NCBI RefSeq assembly: GCF_001029445.1
Contig: NZ_LDOT01000030.1
Span: 1-64,000, forward strand
DNA from: Photobacterium aquae
GTDB lineage: Bacteria > Pseudomonadota > Gammaproteobacteria > Enterobacterales > Vibrionaceae
Direction: 5' to 3'
Length of the DNA stretch: 64,000 bases
Shown here: positions 25,275 to 35,158 of the stretch, in pieces
Layout of the letters: every line of letters starts with the position of its first letter
Numbering within the stretch: the stretch's first letter is position 1
The notes under the pieces: model-generated
What the model was told of the DNA's origin: nothing
The model's database searches: none
Seen by the model: only the letters and a program-made list of their open reading frames with translations
Program-made: the position numbers and the translations under genes

Positions 25275-26363
25275 ATGAAACTGAAGTTAGCCGCGGCGCT
25301 TGTCGCATCTTGCCTTGCCTATACCGCCAGTGCCTGCACCGGTATATCTCTGACCACGACCAACGATGATTATATTCAAGCCCGGACAATCGAATGGGGC
25401 GAGAACGATCTCAACAGCAAACTGGTGATCTCGCCACGCAAGCATAGCTATACATCGGTTCTGCCGGATCAGAAAAAAGGTCTTACTTGGGAGTCAAAAT
25501 ATGGCTTTACCGGTATTTCAGTCAGTGATGATCGCTTCATTGCAGAAGGGGTAAACGAGGCGGGGCTATCAGCGGGGCTGTTCTACTTCAAAAACTACGG
25601 CTCGCTGGCCAAATATGATCCAAGTAACGTGGCCAATAACATTACCGACATGGACTTTGTACGCTGGATGCTCTCCCAATTCAGCAGCATCGATGAGGTC
25701 GAAAAGGCCCTTGCCCAAATCAAGATTGTACCGGTTTACATGGACGACAAAGGCAATCCGTCCCCGACTGCCCACTGGCGGGTTGCCGATAAACAAGGTA
25801 ACAATATCGTGATTGAAATCATGGATCACGGCCAGATCCACATCCACAAAAACATCGCTCAAGTTCTGACCAATGCGCCGGATTACCAGTGGCACCTCAC
25901 TAACCTGAACAACTATATCAATATGCATCCGGGTGTCAGCAAAGGCCAACAAATCAATGGGGTTAACGCTTTCTCGTTTGGGGTCGGTTCGGGCGCACTT
26001 GGCCTACCTGGCGATATCACCCCACCGTCACGCTTTGTCCGCGCGGCATTTTTTGTCAACACAGCACCAGACCTTCATTCCAGTGATGAAGCCGTATCAC
26101 AGGCATTCCATATCCTGAACAATTTCGATCTGCCAATTGGTATTGAATTCAACGAGAAGAAATACATTCCGGATCTGCCAAGTGCGACCCAATGGACATC
26201 GGTTATCGACCAAACCAACGGCAAGCTGTACTACAAAACAATGCGAGACAGTACCATCAAGCAGGTTGATCTTGGCAAGATCAATTTCAATACCAGCAAG
26301 GAAGTTACCCGCCCTCTCGACAAAGGCAGCTTTCATGTTCAGGATGTGACACCAACGCTCTAA
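25275..26363 (+). CDS. Choloylglycine hydrolase / penicillin acylase family Ntn-hydrolase
   Basis: A 362-residue exported Ntn-hydrolase. The signal peptide ends in YTASA, directly before Cys21 in CTGISL. Removal of the signal would expose Cys as the N-terminal nucleophile, as required in this family. The Arg and Asp region is seen in QARTIEWGEN and the conserved GxNExGLSAGLFYF in VNEAGLSAGLFYF. Gram-negative members act on bile salts, penicillin V or acyl-homoserine lactones; which one cannot be said. An ATG at 25275 after AAGGATGA is preferred over 25227 because it gives the signal peptide. Confidence 0.88.
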   Translation: MKLKLAAALVASCLAYTASACTGISLTTTNDDYIQARTIEWGENDLNSKLVISPRKHSYTSVLPDQKKGLTWESKYGFTGISVSDDRFIAEGVNEAGLSAGLFYFKNYGSLAKYDPSNVANNITDMDFVRWMLSQFSSIDEVEKALAQIKIVPVYMDDKGNPSPTAHWRVADKQGNNIVIEIMDHGQIHIHKNIAQVLTNAPDYQWHLTNLNNYINMHPGVSKGQQINGVNAFSFGVGSGALGLPGDITPPSRFVRAAFFVNTAPDLHSSDEAVSQAFHILNNFDLPIGIEFNEKKYIPDLPSATQWTSVIDQTNGKLYYKTMRDSTIKQVDLGKINFNTSKEVTRPLDKGSFHVQDVTPTL

Positions 26364-26384
26364 TTTTGGCTCTGCCATCAAAAA

Positions 26385-26412
26385 GCCCGCTATCTCGCTA
26401 TAGCGGGCCATT
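26385..26412. terminator. Terminator between convergent genes
   Basis: A 9-bp stem GCCCGCTAT with a 6-base loop and flanking A- and T-rich bases separates the Ntn-hydrolase from the minus-strand acetyltransferase. Confidence 0.75.
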
Positions 26413-26435
26413 TGTCTGTACTAGCTTGAATATCT

Positions 26436-27050
26436 CTAACTAGCGCTGGCATATTGTTCCGCCGTCATCCCTAGATACAGGCGGTCGTCAAACCCATCCC
26501 GGAGCGGATAATAACCCACTGAACGCCCTTCATGGACATAACCACATTTCTCCAAAACCTTCGCTGAGGCAATATTCTGACCATAGCAGCTGCCTGTCAC
26601 TTTATAAGCGGCCATCTCATTAAACGCGATATCCGTCATCAACTGACACAATGCAGTGGCAATGCCCTGCTGCCAAGCATGCGCAGGAAGCTGATAGCCC
26701 ATATCGTAGTTACCCGGCAAGAACATCATCTGCGACAATCCGGCCATCCCCATAAACCGGTCATTGTCATCTCGAACAACCACAGTAGGATGACGCGGCC
26801 ATTCCCCCGAGCGAATGGCATCTTGGGTCTCGGTAATAATCGGCATAAAAAAGGCCTCATAGACTTCAACCGGAGCCGGTGCAAAGAACAGATACTCGAT
26901 AACCTTGGGATCATCGAGCATCTTCACAAGATCGACCATATCGCGATCGGAAATCAGTGTGACACTCAGGCTAGATTTCGCCCCCTTTTCGGTATCACAA
27001 ATGCTTTGAAGTGGCACGGCTTCGCCACGCTTTAACGCAACATAATTCAT
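26436..27050 (-). CDS. GNAT-family N-acetyltransferase (RimJ-like)
   Basis: A 204-residue GNAT enzyme. The core shows VVVRDDNDRFMGMAGLS, the acetyl-CoA loop in QLPAHAWQQGIATALCQL, and the motif B NIASAKVLEKCGYVHEGR typical of ribosomal-protein-like acetyltransferases. It is cytoplasmic; the acceptor is unknown. It converges on the Ntn-hydrolase gene. Confidence 0.85.
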   Translation of the reverse strand: MNYVALKRGEAVPLQSICDTEKGAKSSLSVTLISDRDMVDLVKMLDDPKVIEYLFFAPAPVEVYEAFFMPIITETQDAIRSGEWPRHPTVVVRDDNDRFMGMAGLSQMMFLPGNYDMGYQLPAHAWQQGIATALCQLMTDIAFNEMAAYKVTGSCYGQNIASAKVLEKCGYVHEGRSVGYYPLRDGFDDRLYLGMTAEQYASAS

Positions 27051-27471
27051 GGTATAACTCTAAAAACAAACCTCAGGCTATCATAAAACCTTATACCATG
27101 AATGTATTGAACAAATGCGACAACAAGGTCCAAACATACGCCCACAATCAAGTTCAATGATATAGACGAACTATACCTAGCCGTAGTCCACAGTCCGTAG
27201 TTCACACTTTGACAAAATTATCGCCATCCAAACCAAACACCACTGAGCATATATCAATCATATTTAGTTCAATTATCACTCAACACAAGCCATTCCCTAC
27301 TCTACTTAGTACCAGAAGTAATTTACAACCAGAAAATATCGGCAAAGAAAGAATAAACAAATGTTTCATTCCAGATTTTAATTGTGACCATGAATCATGC
27401 AACTTGTTATCAGCTCGTATTAGCAAGATCATTTAATTCACAAACAAGGATTTATATTTGCAGGAGCTAAT
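27051..27471. other. Long upstream region of the BCCT carrier gene
   Basis: No supported ORF in 421 bp. A direct repeat CCGTAGTYCACA occurs at 27181-27192 and 27195-27206, spaced 14 bp, which might bind a regulator. The rest is AT-rich and probably carries an osmotic-type promoter. Confidence 0.4.
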
Positions 27472-29388
27472 ATGTTTGCGAAAAAACATTTTGAGCTAAT
27501 CGACAAGCCAACGTTTTTTGGCGCGGTTGGTCTACTCATATCCGTCGTCGTACCGCTTCTTCTCTTTCCCGAACAAGGTGCGAAATGGATTGCTATCGCG
27601 AAAACCTTTATGACCGATAAGCTGGGTTTTCTTTACCTAGCATTAGGCGTGGCGGCTTTCTTCTTTATGATCTACATAATCTTCTCTGATATTGGTCAGA
27701 TCAAACTTGGCGACCCCGACGAGAAGCCTGAATTCGCAACCGCCTCATGGGCAGCCATGCTCTTCTGCGGTGGTATCGGTGCCAGTATCTTGTTCTGGGG
27801 GACGATCGAATGGGCTTACTATTACCAATCACCGCCATTCCAGCTTGCTCCGGGAAGCGATGAGGCTATCCAATGGGCGGCTACCTACGGCCTGTTCCAC
27901 TGGGGGCCTATAGCATGGTCTATCTACTTGGTTCCAGCTCTACCCATTGCCTACTTCTTCTATGTGCGGAAACAGCCCGTACTGAAAGTATCGGCAGCCT
28001 TGATGCCAGTTATCGGTGAAAAACGCAGCTTCGGCTGGCAAGGCAAACTAATAGACGTACTGTTCATTTTCGGTCTGCTTGGCGGTGGCGCAACCACTCT
28101 TGGTCTTGCAGCCCCCATGATCACCGAAGGTGCCAACTACCTATTCGGCGTTCCTCAAAATACCCCGACCCAAATTGTCGTCTTGATGCTTTGTACCGCT
28201 ATTTTTGCCTATTCCGCCTATGCCGGAATGGAAAAAGGCATCAAGTTCCTCAGTAACATTAACTTCTGGGGCGCGATGGGGCTATTGGCGTTCGTTCTGA
28301 TCTGCGGCCCGACTATTTTCATGCTGGAAACAGGTCTGGATGCACTTGGCCGTATGCTATCCAATTTCTTTGTCATGGCGACCTGGGCTGAACCTTTCGG
28401 TGGCTACGGCAACTTCAAGGATACCCACTTCCCTCAGGACTGGACCATTTTCTACTGGGCATGGTGGCTTGTCTTTGCGCCTAGCATGGGTCTTTTCGTC
28501 GCCCGCATCTCTCGCGGCCGTACTATCAAGCAAATGGTGACCGGCTCTATCTTCTTTGGTTCTATGGGCTGCTTCCTGTTCTTCATCATCCTTGGCAATT
28601 TCGGGCTGTCGCTGCAACTATCAGGCCAGCTGGATGTCGTAGGTATCCTTAACGAGCACGGAGCAAACAAGGCAATCTTCTCGATTCTTGAGCAGTTGCC
28701 ATTCAGCACCATAGTGATCGCCGTCTTTACCCTGCTGTGCCTTATCTTCACAGCCACGACTTTCGACTCTATCTCATTCATCCTTGCCTCGGTTGTACAA
28801 AACAACGTCACCGAAGATCCAATGCGCTGGAACCGTCTGTTCTGGGCTTTCGCGCTCTCTTTCATGCCATCTGTCCTGCTATTTATGGGCGGCTTGGCCA
28901 CGTTGCAAACTGCCGCTATCGTCGGTGGCCTTCCGCTACTGGTAATCGCGGTGATGCTGATGATGTCTGCCGTCAAGGCTGCGACTCTCGATCTAACCCT
29001 CCAAGAGGGCTATGTCGATCCCGTCATCAATATCGAGGAACTGCCTGAAATAGACCCTTGGTCGCAAGAAGGCCAAGCGTTCGCTAAATTTGAAGAACTG
29101 AAAGAAATCGCCCAAGCAGCCGCTGAAGCTGAACGAGAAGCACTGTACAAGGTATGGAAACTGAAGAAGAAAATTCGCGAGCATGCCATTGCCAATGGCG
29201 AATCCAGTTTCGATACCAACGATGCCCCTGAAGCCTTTATCGAGGAGCTACGCCAACTGACCGACGAGGCCATGACAGCCAAAGAAAACAAGATTGCTGC
29301 GTCAGAAGAAGCCCAAGAAGCACGTAAGGTGTTTAACGAATGTATTCGTGAAAAAGCAGAAGAGCAGGAAGAACAAACAGCTAGCTAA
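27472..29388 (+). CDS. BCCT-family transporter with long charged C-terminal tail
   Basis: A 638-residue inner-membrane carrier with 12 helices. Family signatures include WGTIEWAYYYQSPPF, GLFHWGPIAW and FYWAWWLVFAPSMGLFVARI (in part). The substrate-site stretch FCGGIGASILFWG differs from the GMGIG of betaine carriers and lies nearer CaiT in overall sequence, so the substrate may be a betaine, carnitine-like or other quaternary amine. From about residue 505 a cytosolic tail of roughly 130 residues follows, rich in Glu, Ala and Lys and probably coiled coil. Usual members end near 500-540. AGGAG precedes the ATG. Confidence 0.9.
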   Translation: MFAKKHFELIDKPTFFGAVGLLISVVVPLLLFPEQGAKWIAIAKTFMTDKLGFLYLALGVAAFFFMIYIIFSDIGQIKLGDPDEKPEFATASWAAMLFCGGIGASILFWGTIEWAYYYQSPPFQLAPGSDEAIQWAATYGLFHWGPIAWSIYLVPALPIAYFFYVRKQPVLKVSAALMPVIGEKRSFGWQGKLIDVLFIFGLLGGGATTLGLAAPMITEGANYLFGVPQNTPTQIVVLMLCTAIFAYSAYAGMEKGIKFLSNINFWGAMGLLAFVLICGPTIFMLETGLDALGRMLSNFFVMATWAEPFGGYGNFKDTHFPQDWTIFYWAWWLVFAPSMGLFVARISRGRTIKQMVTGSIFFGSMGCFLFFIILGNFGLSLQLSGQLDVVGILNEHGANKAIFSILEQLPFSTIVIAVFTLLCLIFTATTFDSISFILASVVQNNVTEDPMRWNRLFWAFALSFMPSVLLFMGGLATLQTAAIVGGLPLLVIAVMLMMSAVKAATLDLTLQEGYVDPVINIEELPEIDPWSQEGQAFAKFEELKEIAQAAAEAEREALYKVWKLKKKIREHAIANGESSFDTNDAPEAFIEELRQLTDEAMTAKENKIAASEEAQEARKVFNECIREKAEEQEEQTAS

Positions 29389-29411
29389 CGCCATTCATTA
29401 TTACGTAAATC

Positions 29412-29440
29412 AAAGGCCATCAATTAGATGGCCTTTTTTC
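29412..29440 (+). terminator. Terminator of the BCCT gene
   Basis: A perfect 10-bp stem AAAGGCCATC with a 5-base loop and a run of six T. Confidence 0.9.
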
Positions 29441-29639
29441 TTGAGCAATACCACAAAGTTAGCCATTAGTTCTAGTCTGGCTATTGGGTTAGCACGGTAT
29501 ACTTGTGCGCCTATTTTGCACTTATCGCCTGCTTTTCCCCCACACCGTTACGGAAACAACGTATCTGACATAACCTTACCGATACTCTTTCCGTTAGGAA
29601 CATCCAATGCAGGATATTTCAACTTAAAGAGGAATCAAC

Positions 29640-30416
29640 ATGGTTAGCCTTTCTTCCGGGCAAGCAACTTTTATCGACATCGACGATGCCCGCCTAGCCG
29701 TTACCCAGCACGGTAACGAAAAGGGAGAACCGCTTATATTGCTTCACGGGGGATTGGGCTGCCAGCATGACCTACTACCCCTGCACCCCTATATTCCGGC
29801 TCACTATGCCGTCTTCAGCATTGATCTTCGTGGACATGGCCAATCAACGTTAGGCGATGTCCCCCTAAGCTACGCACAGTACCAGCGCGATATCGAACAA
29901 GTGATCGCAACCTTGAACCTCGATACCTTCTCGATCCTAGGCTTTAGCGATGGAGGAATCGTCGGTTATCGTCTAGCCGCAGCCAACCCAAGCCGAGTGA
30001 AAAAACTCATCACTATTGGCTCGCAGTGGCGCCTTGAAAATAATGACCCTTCAACAGAAATTCTAGCTGGACTCACAACCGAAGACTGGATTGCCATGTT
30101 TCCGGACAGTATAGAACGCTACTTTTACCTCAATCCTATGCCTGATTTCGAGAAACTCGTTACCAAAATTAAGACACTCTGGTTAGACCAAAGCAACGAT
30201 GGGTACCCACATCACTACGTTAGCAAAATACAATGCCCGACACTGGTCATACGCGGAGACAAAGATTTCCTATTTTCACTAGAAGAGGCCACCGCGTTAC
30301 AAGCTCGACTTAATGACAAGGCTTCTTTTATGAATATTCCATTTGCGGAGCACGAAGCCCACAAAGAGCAACCGAAGCTATGTGGCATGGCCATCAAGCA
30401 GTTCCTCACAACCTAG
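29640..30416 (+). CDS. Alpha/beta hydrolase
   Basis: A 258-residue cytoplasmic hydrolase. The oxyanion region is LLHGGLG (34-40), the nucleophile Ser103 is in GFSDGG, a likely acid follows in RGDKDFLF, and the catalytic His is probably in AEHEAHKE near the C-terminus. The SIDLRGHGQS stretch is typical of the haloperoxidase/esterase group. Substrate cannot be inferred. AAGAGG lies before the ATG. It stands between two terminators and is probably transcribed alone. Confidence 0.86.
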   Translation: MVSLSSGQATFIDIDDARLAVTQHGNEKGEPLILLHGGLGCQHDLLPLHPYIPAHYAVFSIDLRGHGQSTLGDVPLSYAQYQRDIEQVIATLNLDTFSILGFSDGGIVGYRLAAANPSRVKKLITIGSQWRLENNDPSTEILAGLTTEDWIAMFPDSIERYFYLNPMPDFEKLVTKIKTLWLDQSNDGYPHHYVSKIQCPTLVIRGDKDFLFSLEEATALQARLNDKASFMNIPFAEHEAHKEQPKLCGMAIKQFLTT

Positions 30417-30430
30417 AGCATGCAAACAAA

Positions 30431-30460
30431 AAGCCCCGGCAGAACTACCTGCCAGGGCTT
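30431..30460 (-). terminator. Terminator of the FabG-like gene
   Basis: A 12-bp stem with one mismatch (AAGCCCCGGCAG against CTGCCAGGGCTT) is followed, on the minus strand, by TTTTTGTTTG. Confidence 0.75.
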
Positions 30461-30488
30461 GGTCGCTAATCAGCAGCGAACAATATGT

Positions 30489-31226
30489 TTAAATGACCAA
30501 ACCGCCGTCAATTTTCAGTGTCTGGCCAGTAATGAACGATGAGTGGTCGCTGGCAAGGAACAATGCACCATTGGCAATATCTTCCGGTTTACCCATACGA
30601 CCCAGTGGAGTTTTTGATTTCATTGCATCCAATACTTTTTCAGGTAAATCAACGGTCATTGGGGTTTCAATGAAGCCTGGGGCGATGCAGTTAGCACGTA
30701 CCTGTGCGCCTTTGCGAGAAAGCTCTTTAGCCCAGCTCTTCGTCATGGCAATTACGCCACCTTTTGTCGCCGCATAGTTCGACTGACCGATATTACCGTC
30801 GGTGCCCACAACAGAAGACATTGTAATAATAGAGCCCGCACCCTTTTCTACCATGAAAGGCGCGATAGCCTGAGTCATATTAAACACGCCCTTGAGGTTG
30901 ACGTCGTTAACGAAGTCCCAGTCTTCTTCGCTCATTCTTTCAAGCAAATTATCTCGGGTAATACCGGCATTATTTACAAGCACATCGATATGACCGTGTG
31001 CTTCTTTTACCGTTTCAACAAACTGAGCGATAGCAGCGCGATCACACACATTAAGTTCCACAGCAACAACATTCGGATATTTCGCAGAAAGTTCATTCAT
31101 TGCGGAGGCATTCATATCACATGCATAAACTTGTAATGCATCATTATTTGCAAAGGTTTCTACAATACAGCGACCAATACCTTGCGCCCCACCAGTCACG
31201 ATACAAACCTTATTATTCAACATCAT
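30489..31226 (-). CDS. Short-chain dehydrogenase, FabG-like 3-oxoacyl reductase
   Basis: A 245-residue classical SDR. The cofactor site is TGGAQGIG (11-18), NNAG is intact, and the catalytic triad is seen as the Ser of MSSVVG and the YAATK motif. The C-terminus FLASDHSSFITGQTLKIDGG matches FabG-type reductases using NADPH. It could reduce 3-oxoacyl-ACP or acetoacetyl-CoA. It is not in a fatty-acid operon but divergent from a LysR gene, so it is more likely an accessory paralog than the main fabG. Confidence 0.88.
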   Translation of the reverse strand: MMLNNKVCIVTGGAQGIGRCIVETFANNDALQVYACDMNASAMNELSAKYPNVVAVELNVCDRAAIAQFVETVKEAHGHIDVLVNNAGITRDNLLERMSEEDWDFVNDVNLKGVFNMTQAIAPFMVEKGAGSIITMSSVVGTDGNIGQSNYAATKGGVIAMTKSWAKELSRKGAQVRANCIAPGFIETPMTVDLPEKVLDAMKSKTPLGRMGKPEDIANGALFLASDHSSFITGQTLKIDGGLVI

Positions 31227-31524
31227 TGCAGTATTCCCTTAAATTAAACCAAAACATTCCAATAATCAGCTATGGCGATTGAGCTCCACTCAAGCGCATG
31301 AATAACCTTATTTTCCATACCAGTTTAGAATATTCGTACTAAATCGATTACCCCCATTTACGAAAATCACCTTTGCAGATTCAGCGCAATTTCCAATGCA
31401 ATTCGTCGATCAACTTCACTTTATTTTTGCATAAAATCCCGCAAAATGATGAGTTTACCTTAGTCATAACTCGGCGGTTTTGCTATAACAGGATAAATGA
31501 TAAGGACACTATCAGGGACAGGGA

Positions 31525-32511
31525 ATGCTCGATAAAGTCGTTCTGTTTTTACATGTTGTAAAAACAGGTTCAATCAGTGAAGCCGCTAAACTCAATAATA
31601 TCTCAGCCTCTGCTGCTAGCCGCTGGCTTAACGAGCTTGAAGAAAAAATGGGGGTTAACCTTCTTAAACGTACCACCCGAAAAGTAACCCCAACCCAAGC
31701 TGGGCTGCGTCTCTACGAGCGCTTTTCTCTTATTCATGCTCAAATCAATGATGTATTCAATGAAATACAAAATATGAGCAATGAAGATCGCGGCACTATA
31801 AAAATCGCCTGTACCCCTTTGTTTGCCAAACATTACCTCAGCCAGATTATCGGTGAATATGTCCAAATCCACCCGTCTATCAACTTTGTGGTTTTAGAAA
31901 CCGCCTTCGAAGTGGATCATGTCCATGATGTTGACTTCGCCATTCGTGCCAACGCCACCTACCGGGGTTTTCAGGAAAAAGACAGCCTACTGGTCAAGCG
32001 GACATTACTCAAAGAGCCACTGATGGCATGTTGTTCACCCGAGTACATCGAACACCACGGCATACCCAATGTGCCCGATGATCTTTTGCAACATCAATGT
32101 TTGTATGCCACAACTTTAGTAGGCGGCAACCGGTGGATTTTCGAATTTAACGGCGAATACAGCTCCATTGAAATCGCACAGACCGTTGAGGCCGATGACA
32201 GTGAGATCCTCAAGAAAATCGCGCTAGCAGGGGGTGGGATCGCTTATCTGCCTTTTAGTCTCATTGCCACTGATATTCAGCACCAACGATTAGTCCCTGT
32301 ATTAGAAGACTATATCAGCAGCGAATTTGAACTGAACCTCTATTTCAAGCCACGCAAATATATGCCTGCTCGCTGTGCCAATTTTAAAGAGTACCTGATC
32401 CTTCGCGTGCCGGAACTAGAAGAGCAAAAAAGACAAAAACAACAAAAAAGATTAGGAAGCACACATGATCTCTCTTCCCAACGCACTAAACCTATGGCTA
32501 GCCCAATTTAA
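31525..32511 (+). CDS. LysR-family transcriptional regulator
   Basis: A 328-residue LTTR. The winged-helix DNA-binding domain is at residues 1-60 (TGSISEAAKLNNISASAASR then LNELEEKMGVNLLKRTTRKV). The effector domain covers about 90-295, and the tail is unusually Lys/Gln-rich (EEQKRQKQQKR). It is divergent from the FabG-like gene, the standard layout for control of that gene, with a 298-bp region between. Its 3' end overlaps the downstream esterase by 47 bases, so the two are co-expressed. Confidence 0.9.
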   Translation: MLDKVVLFLHVVKTGSISEAAKLNNISASAASRWLNELEEKMGVNLLKRTTRKVTPTQAGLRLYERFSLIHAQINDVFNEIQNMSNEDRGTIKIACTPLFAKHYLSQIIGEYVQIHPSINFVVLETAFEVDHVHDVDFAIRANATYRGFQEKDSLLVKRTLLKEPLMACCSPEYIEHHGIPNVPDDLLQHQCLYATTLVGGNRWIFEFNGEYSSIEIAQTVEADDSEILKKIALAGGGIAYLPFSLIATDIQHQRLVPVLEDYISSEFELNLYFKPRKYMPARCANFKEYLILRVPELEEQKRQKQQKRLGSTHDLSSQRTKPMASPI

Positions 32512-33415
32512 TTCTACGTTGGCCCTCTCCCGAGCCCAAGGCATTCATCCAACCCCTGAACAGGCAAGGGAAGGCTTAGCTCTGATCACGGCCAAATTCA
32601 CCACTAATCACTACCTGATCTCACATGTCACCTCGTCAGCCATTGCTGGCAACGGTAACCAAAATGCCGTTCCTTGCCGCATCTATCAACCAGCCCCTGA
32701 CGAGCCCCGTCCGGTTATCCTATTTCTGCATGGCGGCGGACACATGTGCGGCGGCAACGATGTATATGATCCGATTGCTCGGCGCATCGCTTTTCATACC
32801 TGCCATACCCTTGTCAGCATTGATTACCGCCTTGCCCCGGAGCATCCATACCCTGCAGGCCTTGATGACTGCCAACACGCCCTCGACAATATCTGGAGCT
32901 TGCTGGATAACCTCCAGATCCCCTATCTCAAACAACTGATCCTTGTCGGGGACTCAGCTGGAGGTGCATTAGCAGCCACACTGACTCAGCGCTGTCTGTT
33001 CCCCACTATCAATAAACTGATCATGATCTACCCCAGCCTCGACTACACCTTCCGCAGCCAATCCATCGCCATATTCGGCAAAAATTACCTGCTGGAAGCA
33101 GACAAGATGAGCTGGTATTTCGACCAATATTTTCAAACTTATGCGCCCGACGTGCGGCACAATGCCTCGCCACTATGGCAGGCAATCGACGAAAACCATC
33201 CCCCGACACTGATTATCACGGCCGGTTTTGACCCGCTTCAAGACGAGGGGTTGATGTATGCCGATAAACTACGCGACCGGCAAATCCCCTGCTGCTCACT
33301 GCACCTGCCCGATACCCTCCATGCCTTTCTCAACTTAGAAGATCTCAACCCGCTATGCTGCTACAAGGCGTATCAAGCAATCGAAAATTTTGTGTCAGTA
33401 CCGATTTATACCTAG
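32465..33415 (+). CDS. HSL-family carboxylesterase (acetyl esterase-like)
   Basis: A 316-residue alpha/beta hydrolase of the hormone-sensitive-lipase family. The HGGG oxyanion motif is at 89-92, Ser164 is in GDSAGG, Asp is expected in AGFDPLQDEG and His in DTLHAFLN. It also has DYRLAPEHPYPAGLDD, the family hallmark. It probably hydrolyses short acyl esters in the cytoplasm. GGAAG precedes the ATG inside the LysR gene. It converges with astB, with no terminator in between. Confidence 0.9.
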   Translation: MISLPNALNLWLAQFNSTLALSRAQGIHPTPEQAREGLALITAKFTTNHYLISHVTSSAIAGNGNQNAVPCRIYQPAPDEPRPVILFLHGGGHMCGGNDVYDPIARRIAFHTCHTLVSIDYRLAPEHPYPAGLDDCQHALDNIWSLLDNLQIPYLKQLILVGDSAGGALAATLTQRCLFPTINKLIMIYPSLDYTFRSQSIAIFGKNYLLEADKMSWYFDQYFQTYAPDVRHNASPLWQAIDENHPPTLIITAGFDPLQDEGLMYADKLRDRQIPCCSLHLPDTLHAFLNLEDLNPLCCYKAYQAIENFVSVPIYT

Positions 33416-34753
33416 CTACTCCATTTGAAACGGATAGACAGAGCCAAGCTGCAAAATTTGGGTAAGTTCATCCAAGGCGGTTCTCGACTCAAACAACAGC
33501 ATGGGATCGGCCAAATCATCCCATGCCAGTCTATCGCGGTAATGGCGATCGACCCAATTGTTGAGTTGGGTATATAACGTTCGGGTCAATAATGTTGCTG
33601 GATTAACTGCCGCCAATTCCAAGTCGTTCAGAACAACGCGCAACCGCAGACAGGCAGGGCCTCCGCCGTTTGCCATACTCTGTTTCAAATCAAAAACACG
33701 AACTTGATCAATCCCTTGTCCGCTATCACACAAACCCTCAATATAATCCCATACCTTCTTATGCTCGCGGCATTCCTGCGGGATGACCAGCATCACCTCT
33801 CCATCAGGCAAGGTTAATAACTGCGAATTAAACACGTAGCTTGATACGGCATCATCAACACTCACCAAGTGGCTGGGGACCTCAATAATATTGAGCTTAC
33901 CGTCGAACTTGTCAGAGAGTGCCTTGTACACAGTGCCCTGCTCCTCAAACGCCTCTTGGTGACAAAAAAGAAGATCCCGATTGCCCACCGCAATCACATC
34001 GTTATGAAACACCCCGCGATCAATCACAGCCGGATTCTGCTGGGCAATCACAACATGATGATTCTCAAGCTGATGCAACCGCACCAGCGCTTCACACGCC
34101 GCCTTTGTCTGCCTCGCGGGATAACGATCAGGTCGGCGGCCTTGCAAATCAAACGTATCTCGACCAAAAACAAAAAATTCGACGCCTTTCTCACCATAAT
34201 CCCGGCAAAATCGCGTATGATTGGCAGCGCCTTCATCAGCAAAATGCTCACTGCGGGGCAACGCTTGATGATGAACAAAATAACGCGGGTCAGGAAAGGT
34301 GGCCTGCAAAATCCGCCCCGTCACTATATGCTCCAGGGAACGGTGAAATTTGCTGACCAAATTGGCTGGCGTAAAATGCACCTTCCCGTCAGCCGTGTCC
34401 GCCGAAGGTGACACCGTAGCGGCATTGGCCGCCCACATGCTTGAGGCCGAGCAACATGCCGCCAGAACATGCGGCGCTTGTCTTGCGGCCGCGGTTAAAA
34501 CAGAACTATCTGAGCCACTAAACCCCAGTTGGCGCAAAGTAGCCATATCAGGCCGCTCCTGGGGTGCCAACACACCCTGCTCCATCCCCAACTCAGCCAA
34601 CGCCATCATTTTATGCAGTCCCTGCTTTGCAGCCTGCTTGGGGTTTGATGGGGTAAATTGACTATTCAGCGAGGCCACATTTCCCTGCGACAACCCGCTG
34701 TAGTTATGGGTAGGGCCAACCAAGCCATCGAAGTTAACTTCACGTGCTGCCAT
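33416..34753 (-). CDS. astB: N-succinylarginine dihydrolase
   Basis: A 445-residue enzyme of the arginine succinyltransferase pathway; it releases two ammonia and CO2 from N2-succinylarginine. The family start AREVNFDGLVGPTHNYSGL is near-identical to E. coli AstB (447 residues). The nucleophile Cys is in NGGGPACLRLRV near the C-terminus, with His in VDDAVSSYVFN and SVRHND-type regions nearby. GGGAGG precedes the ATG at 34753; the open frame to 34786 is ignored. The other ast genes are not adjacent, as they would be in E. coli. Confidence 0.95.
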   Translation of the reverse strand: MAAREVNFDGLVGPTHNYSGLSQGNVASLNSQFTPSNPKQAAKQGLHKMMALAELGMEQGVLAPQERPDMATLRQLGFSGSDSSVLTAAARQAPHVLAACCSASSMWAANAATVSPSADTADGKVHFTPANLVSKFHRSLEHIVTGRILQATFPDPRYFVHHQALPRSEHFADEGAANHTRFCRDYGEKGVEFFVFGRDTFDLQGRRPDRYPARQTKAACEALVRLHQLENHHVVIAQQNPAVIDRGVFHNDVIAVGNRDLLFCHQEAFEEQGTVYKALSDKFDGKLNIIEVPSHLVSVDDAVSSYVFNSQLLTLPDGEVMLVIPQECREHKKVWDYIEGLCDSGQGIDQVRVFDLKQSMANGGGPACLRLRVVLNDLELAAVNPATLLTRTLYTQLNNWVDRHYRDRLAWDDLADPMLLFESRTALDELTQILQLGSVYPFQME

Positions 34754-35158
34754 GATTGCACCTCCCGCGGCTATACCTGCCCACACCCCATCACTTCGTC
34801 AATAGACGCATGGCATAAAACTGTCATAGAAATACCGCAAGAGTTCCAGATAAGTTACGCCAAAGCGTCATATTTCAACCTTAGCATACAAAACGCAGGT
34901 ACTGACCCAGCCATGAAGCATGAAGCATGAAGCATGAAGCACTGACTTGTATAACGCAGCCGGTAGCAAGACCATAAAGAAAACGTAGAGACCAATTATA
35001 GCAATGAATGTAAACGCTTCAGTATGGTTGCTTACCACAAGATGACCCCTATCGCAGCTGTACAAAAAAGCAACCAAACCTCAACTGCATACCCATCTCT
35101 AATACCCCATTGCGATATATAGTAAAAGGATAAAGATATTCGATTTTATGGAGGCAAC
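34754..35158. other. Intergenic region with a 7-bp tandem repeat
   Basis: Four exact copies of ATGAAGC lie at 34913-34940. Nothing else clear was seen in this 405-bp stretch beyond the promoter for astB. Confidence 0.5.
34913..34940. repeat. ATGAAGC tandem repeat, four copies
   Basis: A perfect 7-bp repeat in non-coding DNA. Slippage could change its length between strains. It lies 160 bp upstream of astB on the minus strand. Confidence 0.9.

Noticed and set aside
27209..27436. 75-codon ORF upstream of the BCCT gene
   Set aside because: It begins at a TTG without a ribosome site and has no coding character.
33869..34411. 180- and 145-codon plus-strand ORFs opposite astB
   Set aside because: Both lie wholly antisense to astB, lack ribosome sites and have no domain pattern.
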